DNA of 16,268 nt from CAYFSC01 sp964345695 (GTDB lineage: Bacteria > Bacteroidota > Rhodothermia > Rhodothermales > Salinibacteraceae): the NCBI GenBank assembly GCA_964345695.1, contig CAYFSC010000059.1, positions 1-16,268 on the forward strand. Reading direction: 5' to 3'. Positions 1-7,070 of the stretch are shown here, in pieces; position 1 is the first letter of the stretch; each line of letters opens with the position of its first letter. The notes under the pieces are model-generated. The model searched no databases. It worked only from the letters and a program-made list of their open reading frames with translations, and had not been told where the DNA came from. Position numbers and translations under genes: made by a program.

Positions 1-1
1 C

Positions 2-1267
2 TCAAACCCCGGCCCACGGCGCCAGGAGGCGGCCCAGCAGCGCGGCCCCGACCACCAGCCACGCGGCGTTGACGCGGAACCGGAGCGCCAGCACCGCGGC
101 GAGCCCGGCGATGCCCCCGGCCGGCCCGGAGACGAGCGTCGCCTGCCCGAGCTCCACAGTCACCGCCGCCAGGAGCCCTACGGCAGAGACGTTGACGGCA
201 TCGAGAACGGCCGCCGTCCATGCCGAGTCGCGGAGGCGCGGCACGACAGGGTTCAGCAAGAGCACGAACAGGAACGACGGCAGGAAGATGCCGAGGGTCG
301 CCACCACGGCCCCGGGCACCCCATCGATGATGGAGCCGATGAAGGTGGAAGTCGACAGCACCGGTCCGGGGGTGAACTGGCCGATGGCGATGGCGTCGAG
401 AAGCTCGGTTTGCGTCAGCCAGCCATAGCCTTGCACAAGGTCGCCCTCCAGAAACGCGACGAGCACGTAGCCACTGCCGTACAAGACGGAGCCCACCTTC
501 AGGAAGAAGACACCGAGCTTCCAGAGGCTCACGCCGCCCGCCGCGGCGGCGGCCCCCGCGGCCGAGAGCGTCGTCGAGTCGCGCACAATCCCGCCGGTAT
601 CCTGAAAGAGGATCGGCAGGAGGCGGTCGGCGGTCGACGGGTCGGCCTCCTCGGTGTACCGGAGCCAGACCGTCCCGACGATGCCGCCGATGGCGAGGGC
701 AACGATCTCGCTGAACACACCGAACGCGGCTGCGGCCACCGCCGTGCCGATGAGACCGTGCCGCCAGCTTGTAACAGCACTGCGGCCCAACTTCCACACC
801 GCGCCAAAAATGACGGCGATGACCGCCGACTGGGTGCCGTAGAGCCACGGCTCTACCGCCGGCAGCGTACCGTACTGCATGTACAGCCCGGCGAGTCCGC
901 CTGTGATGAGCACCGCCGGCCCGATGAAGCATCCGCCGGCCACGAACAGGCCCGGCCATCCGGCGCGTTCGTAGCCGACGTGCATCGTCATCTCTGTCGC
1001 GTTCGGACCCGGAATCAGGTGGGTCGCGCCGATGAGGTCGAGGAAGTGCTGCCGGTCGATCCACTGGCGGCGGGTCACAACCTCGTCTTCCATCATCGCA
1101 ATGTGCGCCGCCGGCCCGCCGAACGCAACGATGCCAAGCTTCAGGAAGAGGCGTGCGAGCTCGACCAGTGAACCGCGGTCCGAGGCGGCACTGCGGCCGG
1201 GAGGCACGTCGGAAGGAGACCGGTCGGAAGGAGACGGGTCGGAGGACGAGGCAGCGTCGTCGGACAT
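2..1267 (-). CDS. chrA: ChrA-type chromate ion transporter, two-domain (long-chain CHR)
   Basis: This is an inner-membrane transporter of the chromate (CHR) family, whose characterised members export chromate. The protein is 421 residues, normal for the long two-domain form. The N-terminal domain carries FGGPAAHIAMMEDEVV (about residues 49-64) and HLIPGPNATEM. The C-terminal domain carries GSGYVLVAFLEGDLV and IGQFTPGPVLSTSTFIG, the matching PGP motif of the second half. Hydrophobic stretches run through both halves. The stop codon lies at bases 2-4, so the gene is complete. I chose the ATG at 1267. The frame stays open upstream to a TTG at 1453, but that extension is Arg-rich, lacks membrane character and overlaps an inverted repeat. 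The first 33 residues are a Ser/Pro/Asp-rich tail built partly from a 15-bp repeat. It is divergent from the kinase at 1569. The family is clear; chromate as the real substrate is not proven. Confidence 0.92.
   Translation of the reverse strand: MSDDAASSSDPSPSDRSPSDVPPGRSAASDRGSLVELARLFLKLGIVAFGGPAAHIAMMEDEVVTRRQWIDRQHFLDLIGATHLIPGPNATEMTMHVGYERAGWPGLFVAGGCFIGPAVLITGGLAGLYMQYGTLPAVEPWLYGTQSAVIAVIFGAVWKLGRSAVTSWRHGLIGTAVAAAAFGVFSEIVALAIGGIVGTVWLRYTEEADPSTADRLLPILFQDTGGIVRDSTTLSAAGAAAAAGGVSLWKLGVFFLKVGSVLYGSGYVLVAFLEGDLVQGYGWLTQTELLDAIAIGQFTPGPVLSTSTFIGSIIDGVPGAVVATLGIFLPSFLFVLLLNPVVPRLRDSAWTAAVLDAVNVSAVGLLAAVTVELGQATLVSGPAGGIAGLAAVLALRFRVNAAWLVVGAALLGRLLAPWAGV
1208..1252. repeat. 15-bp tandem repeat in the chrA N-terminus
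   Basis: Two near-identical 15-bp units (GTCGGAAGGAGACCG, then the same ending CGG) are followed by a decayed third unit. The period is a multiple of three, so copy-number change would keep frame. On the minus strand it encodes the PSPSD/RSPSD part of the disordered ChrA tail. Confidence 0.7.
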
Positions 1268-1568
1268 GCCAGACGGGGACGGCAACGGTCGATCAGATAG
1301 CGTCCTGCGGCGGATCGCGCATTCGTACCTGTCTTCTCCACGCTGGTTCGACGTCCATCGGCGCCGCGGACGCGACGGGCGCGGGAGCAACAAGGGAGCA
1401 ACCAGCAGGTCTGTCCCCGACCCGCTGGACGACCGCCGGATACAGAGTTGCAACGTTTATGCAACTCGAAGACCGAGACTGAGCCCATTCGTCTGCAAAA
1501 TCAGCGCCCGAATAAATTGCTCACTATGTTGTATCTAGTTTCTTCAGAAGTACTGGCTGCTTTTGTCG
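1268..1568. other. Divergent intergenic region between chrA and the first kinase
   Basis: I see no convincing gene in this stretch of about 300 bases. The left two thirds are GC-rich and continue the chrA frame upstream as an unconvincing Arg-rich extension. The right third (about 1485-1565) is clearly more AT-rich, as expected for promoters. It holds a perfect inverted repeat at 1445-1467. On the minus strand a weak pair TTGCAT-N16-TATCCG overlaps that repeat and could drive chrA. No good promoter pair was found for the kinase. Confidence 0.5.
1445..1467. promoter_or_regulatory. Perfect 8-bp inverted repeat, candidate operator
   Basis: GAGTTGCA (1445-1452) and TGCAACTC (1460-1467) are exact reverse complements around a 7-base AT-rich centre. 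The layout is typical of a site for a dimeric regulator. It lies between divergent genes and overlaps the possible -35 region of chrA. There is no T-run, so a terminator is less likely. The binding protein is unknown. Confidence 0.4.
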
Positions 1569-4325
1569 ATGCAGCTGGCGCTGCAGATCCCGCGAGGTGG
1601 AGCTCCATCAACTCCGTTGTCCTCTGACGGTCTCCGTTCCTTTGCTCCGGTTTTCTCCCTCATGCCCTTGATCCGTTCCGACGTCGCCCCTGCGCTGCTC
1701 GTGCTCACCGCCTCGAACGAGGTCCACTGGGCGAACCAGGAAGCGGCCGACCTTCTGAACCTCCCGCTGTCGGACCTTCTGTCGACGTCGGATCTGCTGG
1801 CGGAATCGTCCTCCGACGCCGCACTTCCCGAAGCTCTCGCCGAGGTCGTACATCGCGCTCGCCAGACGGGCGACCCGGCTCCGGCGTCCGTTCGGTGCAG
1901 TGTCCCTGGGTGTGAGGGAGCTCCATGGCGCGCCGAGGGCCGCCGCACGCTCGGCCCAAACGGCGACGAACTGCTCCAGTTGACGGTCCACACGACTCCG
2001 GCGCTGCCTTCATCACCGACCAAGACGTCTGACGCCGAGCCCGGGCAGGGTCCAGATTTTCCGCTCTTCGAGGGCGCTCAAGATCCTCTGTTTCTGATTC
2101 AGGTAGCGCATGATGGAGCGGCCCCGGTCTTTCGCCTGCTGCGGCTGAATCCAGCCTTCGAGCGCACCACGGGGCGGACGACACCCGCAGTGCGGGGAAA
2201 GCCGCCGCATGCGGCCTTTCCTTCCGATGCGCCGGTCCTCGTGGAGGATCACTGCCGGGAGTGCGTCGCGACGGAAGGGGCGGTGACGTACGAGCAGCCT
2301 CTGGAGCTCCCCGATGGTCCCGCGACGTGGGACGTCATGCTCTCTCCCGTCCACACGGACGGGCGGGTGACGCGGCTTCTCGGCATCGCACGGGACCTGA
2401 CGAAACGAGCAGAGATGGAAGCGACCCTTCGGAAGCGGGAGCAACATCTGGCCGTCACGCTCGACTCCATCGCCGACGCGGTTGTCGTTACAGACGCTAA
2501 CGGCCGTGTGACGCGGATGAACCGTGTGGCCGAGATCCTCACCGAGTGGTCGGCCGATGACGCGCGCGGTCAGCGCCTCGCGGCGGTGCTTCGTCTCGTC
2601 GATGCCGGGACCGGCACGCCCATCGAGAGTCCAGTCGAGATCGTGCGCCGGTCGGGCAAGACCGTGGGCCTCGCCGACGACACGGTGCTCATTGGGAAGC
2701 AGGGCACCGAGCGCCGCATCGCTGACAGCGCCGCCCCCATTTACACCGAGGACGGGACGTTGCGGGGCGTGGTCATGGTGTTTCGGGACATGACTGCCGA
2801 GCACGAGCGACGCCGGGCCCTGCAGGCCAGTGAGGAGCGGTGGCACCGCCTGGTCGAGCAGAGTCCCGTGGCGATCTACGTTACGGTGGACTGGACGCTG
2901 CAGTACGTGAACGAGGCCGCGGTGAGGGTGCTGGGCGGAAACCGGGCCGACGACCTGCTCGGCCGGTCGACCACCGAGTTTGTGCATCCCGACACCGTCG
3001 ACGAGTCCGCAAAACGACGCGAGCGGCTGGAGCAGGGACAGCCCGTGGCGGCGGTCGAGAAGCCCATCGTGCGGCTGGATGGCGAAGAACGCACCGTCGT
3101 CGTCCAGTCCGTTCCCATCCGCTACGACGGCGAGCCGGCGGTGCAAACCGTCATTCGCGACGTTACCGAGCGCCGGCGCATCGAGGCTCAGCTCCACCAG
3201 GCCCAGCGAATGGAAACCGTCGGCACCCTCGCGGGGGGCATCGCGCACGACTTCAACAACATCTTGCACTCGGTCCAGGCCTACCTGGAACTGGTCTCAG
3301 AGGATCTACCGGGCCAGCATCCCGTCCATACGTTTCTCTCGCGCATCAAGAAAGGGCTGCACCGTGCCGGCGAGCTCGTTGACAACCTGCTTACCTTCAG
3401 CCGTCCCCCGAGCCACCAGAAGAAGGAGCATGTGGTCATGGCGGACCTGATTCGCGACACGCTCGACCTGGCCGCGCCCTCGCTGCCTCGCACGGTCGAG
3501 GTGTACACCCATTTCGACGACCGCGGGATCGTGGTCGGCGACGAGGGCCAGCTGAAGCAGGTGCTCATGAACCTGGTGACCAACGCCGGCCAAGCCATGG
3601 AGGGCCACGGTCCGAACCCCGTGCTGGACATCGCCCTCCGAACCGTCGAGATGGATGCCGCGCTCGCCGCGCAGTTTCCGGAGATCGACCGGGACCGGTG
3701 CGTCTGCCTCACGGTGAGCGACACCGGCCCGGGCATCGACGAGGCCACGCAGACGCGCATTTTCGACCCCTTCTTTACGACCAAAGAAACCGGAGAAGGA
3801 ACGGGCCTCGGACTGTCGGTGGTGCACGGCATCGTGAAAGGACACGGTGGCGACATTACCGTTCGCAGCCGCAAGGGAGACGGTACAACGTTCGACGTGT
3901 ACCTGCCCGCCGCGATCGCCTCTGCGCCGCCTGCAGACCCGCAGGCGGACGACGCGACCCCGCGAGGGCACGTGATGGTTGTCGACGACGAAGAGCAAAT
4001 CCTCCACATCGAAACCGTTCGCCTGCAGCGTCTCGGCTACGAGGCCTCCGTCTTCCAGAACGGACGGGACGCGCTTCAGGCCTATGAGGCGGATCCGGAC
4101 GCCTACGACGCCGTGCTCACAGACTACATCATGCCCCTTCTGTCGGGGCTTCATCTCGCACGCGCGCTTCGCGCCCAAGGGTTCGACCGGCCCATCCTTC
4201 TCATGTCTGGGTACAGCGCCCAGGTGGCCGACGCCGAGGTGCACGACGCCGGGGTGGACGCCTTTCTGCGGAAGCCCGTCGAGACGGAGGCCCTCCGCCA
4301 AACGCTGGGAGAGCTTCTGGAATGA
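1569..4325 (+). CDS. Cytosolic hybrid sensor histidine kinase, 4 PAS-like + HisKA + HATPase + receiver
   Basis: This is a 918-residue two-component hybrid kinase without membrane segments, so it probably senses a cytoplasmic signal. PAS-like domains lie at about 38-145, 163-287, 294-415 and 423-536. The last three end in the typical RDLT/RDMT/RDVT strand followed by a charged linker helix. The dimerisation helix has AGGIAHDFNNIL with phospho-acceptor His560, the H-box style of the HPK4 group. The ATPase domain has the N box NLVTNAGQAM, DTGPGID, DPFFTTK and GTGLGLSVVHG. The C-terminal receiver (about 800-918) has Asp806-Asp807 and phospho-acceptor Asp852 in LTDYIMP, and the conserved Lys in RKP. 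The ATG at 1569 is used. An ATG at 1662 is a serious alternative: the 31 codons before it have only about 58% GC at third positions and carry no domain. A TTG two codons upstream is also open. The output partner is not in view. Confidence 0.93.
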   Translation: MQLALQIPRGGAPSTPLSSDGLRSFAPVFSLMPLIRSDVAPALLVLTASNEVHWANQEAADLLNLPLSDLLSTSDLLAESSSDAALPEALAEVVHRARQTGDPAPASVRCSVPGCEGAPWRAEGRRTLGPNGDELLQLTVHTTPALPSSPTKTSDAEPGQGPDFPLFEGAQDPLFLIQVAHDGAAPVFRLLRLNPAFERTTGRTTPAVRGKPPHAAFPSDAPVLVEDHCRECVATEGAVTYEQPLELPDGPATWDVMLSPVHTDGRVTRLLGIARDLTKRAEMEATLRKREQHLAVTLDSIADAVVVTDANGRVTRMNRVAEILTEWSADDARGQRLAAVLRLVDAGTGTPIESPVEIVRRSGKTVGLADDTVLIGKQGTERRIADSAAPIYTEDGTLRGVVMVFRDMTAEHERRRALQASEERWHRLVEQSPVAIYVTVDWTLQYVNEAAVRVLGGNRADDLLGRSTTEFVHPDTVDESAKRRERLEQGQPVAAVEKPIVRLDGEERTVVVQSVPIRYDGEPAVQTVIRDVTERRRIEAQLHQAQRMETVGTLAGGIAHDFNNILHSVQAYLELVSEDLPGQHPVHTFLSRIKKGLHRAGELVDNLLTFSRPPSHQKKEHVVMADLIRDTLDLAAPSLPRTVEVYTHFDDRGIVVGDEGQLKQVLMNLVTNAGQAMEGHGPNPVLDIALRTVEMDAALAAQFPEIDRDRCVCLTVSDTGPGIDEATQTRIFDPFFTTKETGEGTGLGLSVVHGIVKGHGGDITVRSRKGDGTTFDVYLPAAIASAPPADPQADDATPRGHVMVVDDEEQILHIETVRLQRLGYEASVFQNGRDALQAYEADPDAYDAVLTDYIMPLLSGLHLARALRAQGFDRPILLMSGYSAQVADAEVHDAGVDAFLRKPVETEALRQTLGELLE
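1570..1585. promoter_or_regulatory. Small dyad overlapping the putative kinase start codon
   Basis: TGCAGC and GCTGCA are perfect arms around TGGC, beginning inside the ATG at 1569. The dyad could be an operator if translation really starts at 1662, or an mRNA hairpin at the start codon. It may also be chance in GC-rich DNA. Confidence 0.2.
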
Positions 4326-4441
4326 TCGCGGCACTTTTTAGCAAGCTTTCACGCTCGTCTCCTTCCCGCGACATTCATTGCTTCTCGCAATCTGTATGTT
4401 CATGCTCTCAATGAAAAAGTTCTGTCTCCCCCACTGCCTGT

Positions 4442-6874
4442 ATGGCCGTGCCCGCATCGCCTCATGCCGCCGACGATCCCACAGGGGTCCGTGAAGATCG
4501 CGATGCGTTTCCGACCGTTCGGATGTGGCTTCTCTTCTTTTGGCTTGGCGTGCTGCTCGGCGGCATACTGGGCCGCCCGCATCCTGCCGAGGCGCAGCCC
4601 TCGTCCCGCCTCGCCGGGGCCGACTCGGTGCTGTCGATCCAGACGGCGCGCGCCGACCGCGACGGGGACGACCTTCCGGACCGCAGGGGCGACACCGTGA
4701 CCGTGGCCGGGCGCGCGCTCCTCGATGCGGGGCAGCTCGTGAACGAGCGGATTCAGCTCTCCCTTCAAGACGGCCAAGCCGCGATCGCGCTCCGTCGGCT
4801 CCCCGACTCCGCATCGGTCCAGGCCGGCGACAGCCTCGTGGTGCGGGGCATTGTGGGTCAGGACAACGGCCTCACACAGCTCAACGTGCGGAGTTACCGC
4901 GTTGTCGATGCTCCCTCCTGGACGCCCCCCGTCGCACCGGCTTCTGTCGAACAGGCCGCAAGCGAGGCGTTTGAGGGACGGCTTGTGGAGGTGAAGGGGC
5001 TCGTCGTCAACCGTGGCACAAATGCCGGCGGGCAGTACCTGGTGATCAGCGACCAGGAGCAGTCTGGGTCGACGCTCACGCTCTTCGTCTCGAACCCGCG
5101 TGCGGGCACGCTTCCTCTCGACGGATACGAAACCGGCGACATCGTGCGCGTGACCGGCCTGGTGGGCCAGTATGATTTCGATCCGCCCTACGACGCCTAC
5201 TACCAGATCTATCCGCGCACGGCCGAGGATGTCGCGGCCGTTGGACTTACGCAGCGCCACTACCGCTACCTTCTATTCGGGGGCGGGCTGCTGTCCCTTC
5301 TCGCCCTCGGCGGCGTCTTCGTGCTGCGCCGGCAGGTCCGGAAGCGAACCCAGGAGCTCGCGGAAAGCGAGGCACGGATGCGCGCGATCTTTGAAGGGGC
5401 GGCTCCGGGCATCGCCATTCTCGACACGGACCGAACCCTGCGCACGGCGAACCCCGCCCTCGCCCAGATTTTGGACCGCGACGCGGACGCCCTCCGCGAT
5501 GCGCCGCTGGACGCGTTCCTGCACGACGACGAGGTGCACGCCGTGCGCCGCGCCTGCCGGCAGGTGCTCTCCGGCCAGCGGGACGCCCACCAGGGCGAGC
5601 ACCGCTTCGTCACACTGGACGGCGAGACGGTGTGGGGCCAGGTCAGCCTCTCGCTCCTCCCGACGCCACAGCGGGAAGACAAGGCGCATGTGGTGATGTT
5701 CGTAGTGGATGTGACGGAGCGCAACCGGCTCGAAACTCAGCTCCGCCGCGCGCAAAAGATGGAGACGGTAGGCACCCTGGCCGGCGGCGTCGCACACGAT
5801 TTCAACAACATCCTGCACGCCGCCCTGGCTTACGTCCGGATGGGGATGCAGGACCTCCCTGAGGAGGGGGCCGCGCACGACTTCCTGGGCCGGGCGATCA
5901 CGGGACTGGAGCGCGCCGAGGAACTTGTGGACCAACTGCTTGCCTTCAGCCGCAAGGAGTCGCCCTCCCCGTCGCAGCACGTCAATCTGGCGGAGGTGCT
6001 GCAGGAGTCGATCGATCTCGTGGCGCCGTCGGTGCCCGACGAAGTGACGCTGCGTACCGCGCTGGACGACGACTGTGCCATCCTCGGCGACCCCAGTCAG
6101 ATCCGGCAGGTGGCCACCAACCTGATGACCAATGCGCTGCAGGCCATGCGGGACGCTCCGTCTGGCGAGGCCGGTCACACGCTCGACGTCCGGGTGCGGG
6201 AATCCGAGGTCGACGAGAAGGGCGACCCGCCGTCCGCCGACCTGGCACCGGGCGCGTATGTGCGCCTGATCGTGAGCGACACCGGGCCGGGCATGGCCCC
6301 CTCCACCAAGGAGCGCGTCTTCGAGCCCTTCTTCACCACAAAGCCCGTCAACGAAGGAACGGGCCTCGGACTTGCCGTCGTCCACGGCATTGTGGAGAGC
6401 CACGACGGCGCCATCACGGTGCACACCCAGGTCGGCGAGGGCACCACGTTCAACGTGTACTTCCCGAAGCCCGATAGCACGGCGCCTGCAGACGCGGCCA
6501 GGACGGCGGACAACGGCAGCCACCACATCCTTCTTATCGAAAACGACGCGGAGGCGCGCGAGCGGGCCGCCGCCCGGCTTCATCAGGCCGGGTTTGCCGT
6601 GACGGTCTGCACGAGCGCGCCCGAAGCCTTCACGACCGTATCCACGGACACATTCGACGTGGTCGTCACCGATCACGTCACCCCGAACGTCAACGGCCTC
6701 GAGTTGGCAGAGGCCCTGCGCCATCAGGGGCACGACATGCCTATCGTCCTGCTCTCCGGTTTCAGCGCCCAGGTGTCCGACGCCGACTTGCAGCGGGCCG
6801 GCATCGAACACTTGCTCCGGAAACCCGTCAGCCTCGCCGAACTGGAATCGGTGCTGGAGAAGATCACGAACTGA
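4442..6874 (+). CDS. Membrane hybrid histidine kinase with putative extracytoplasmic OB-fold sensor
   Basis: This is an 810-residue sensor kinase. A hydrophobic segment at about 28-50, ending in PAEA, acts as signal or anchor. Residues about 51-272 lie outside the membrane. A second membrane helix (about 275-298, YLLFGGGLLSLLALGG) is followed by basic RRQVRKR. The outer part has two beta-rich blocks (about 83-158 and 177-263) with the GDxVxVxGxV-type strands of OB-folds, and an Asp-rich loop DRDGDDLPDRRGD before the first. Inside are one PAS (about 311-434), H box GGVAHDFNNIL with His452, N box NLMTNALQAM, DTGPGM, FFTTK and GTGLGLAVVHG. The C-terminal receiver has Asp744 in VVTDHVTP and Lys in LRKP, but Glu700-Asn701 replace the usual Asp-Asp metal pair. 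The ATG at 4442 gives the longest frame; ATG 4523 (MWLLFF) would start right at the signal segment. It lies 116 bases after the related kinase. OB-fold assignment is by eye and tentative; the kinase call is firm. Confidence 0.92.
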   Translation: MAVPASPHAADDPTGVREDRDAFPTVRMWLLFFWLGVLLGGILGRPHPAEAQPSSRLAGADSVLSIQTARADRDGDDLPDRRGDTVTVAGRALLDAGQLVNERIQLSLQDGQAAIALRRLPDSASVQAGDSLVVRGIVGQDNGLTQLNVRSYRVVDAPSWTPPVAPASVEQAASEAFEGRLVEVKGLVVNRGTNAGGQYLVISDQEQSGSTLTLFVSNPRAGTLPLDGYETGDIVRVTGLVGQYDFDPPYDAYYQIYPRTAEDVAAVGLTQRHYRYLLFGGGLLSLLALGGVFVLRRQVRKRTQELAESEARMRAIFEGAAPGIAILDTDRTLRTANPALAQILDRDADALRDAPLDAFLHDDEVHAVRRACRQVLSGQRDAHQGEHRFVTLDGETVWGQVSLSLLPTPQREDKAHVVMFVVDVTERNRLETQLRRAQKMETVGTLAGGVAHDFNNILHAALAYVRMGMQDLPEEGAAHDFLGRAITGLERAEELVDQLLAFSRKESPSPSQHVNLAEVLQESIDLVAPSVPDEVTLRTALDDDCAILGDPSQIRQVATNLMTNALQAMRDAPSGEAGHTLDVRVRESEVDEKGDPPSADLAPGAYVRLIVSDTGPGMAPSTKERVFEPFFTTKPVNEGTGLGLAVVHGIVESHDGAITVHTQVGEGTTFNVYFPKPDSTAPADAARTADNGSHHILLIENDAEARERAAARLHQAGFAVTVCTSAPEAFTTVSTDTFDVVVTDHVTPNVNGLELAEALRHQGHDMPIVLLSGFSAQVSDADLQRAGIEHLLRKPVSLAELESVLEKITN

Positions 6875-6913
6875 CACCGAGGCGGTTCTATCGCGCCCCA
6901 TTCCCTCCTTGTT

Positions 6914-6933
6914 CTCCGTCCGTGGGGACGGAG
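6914..6933 (+). terminator. Hairpin after the second kinase, terminator-like
   Basis: CTCCGTCC and GGACGGAG form a perfect 8-bp GC-rich stem with loop GTGG, 39 bases past the kinase stop and upstream of the next promoter candidate. It is not followed by a clear T-run (CGCCCGTTCATT), so it is an imperfect intrinsic terminator. It could also act as an operator or an RNA-stability hairpin. Confidence 0.5.
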
Positions 6934-6964
6934 CGCCCGTTCATTACAGCGACGTCGGCGCTAC

Positions 6965-6994
6965 TTGCACGCGTTCCCGTGTGTGGTCTATGAT
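6965..6994 (+). promoter_or_regulatory. Sigma70-type promoter for the BNR-repeat protein
   Basis: TTGCAC (6965-6970) and TATGAT (6989-6994) are separated by 18 bases. Each matches the housekeeping consensus at five of six or four of six positions. Transcription would begin near 7001 and leave a leader of about 70 bases before the ATG at 7071. The position just past the hairpin supports an independent transcription unit. Confidence 0.45.
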
Positions 6995-7070
6995 GGGGTA
7001 TGTATGCTTCCGGTACATCGTCGCCGGAGAGGTCCCGCCGGTTTCTTTTCACCTTGCCCTTGCGTCTGGT

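Noticed and set aside
1268..1453. N-terminal extension of ChrA to a TTG codon
   Set aside because: It is Arg-rich, has no family match, uses a rare start and overlaps the inverted repeat. The ATG at 1267 gives the normal length.
4377..4391. Short inverted repeat ATTGC-TTCTC-GCAAT between the two kinases
   Set aside because: Five-base arms are too short to support an operator or terminator, and no promoter pair accompanies it.
5273..6901. Long minus-strand frame opposite the second kinase
   Set aside because: The plus strand carries all kinase motifs. The antisense product is low-complexity and unlike any family I recognise.
6909..7070. Upstream extension of the BNR-repeat protein
   Set aside because: It would bury the signal peptide 54 residues inside the protein, and it overlaps the hairpin and the promoter candidate.
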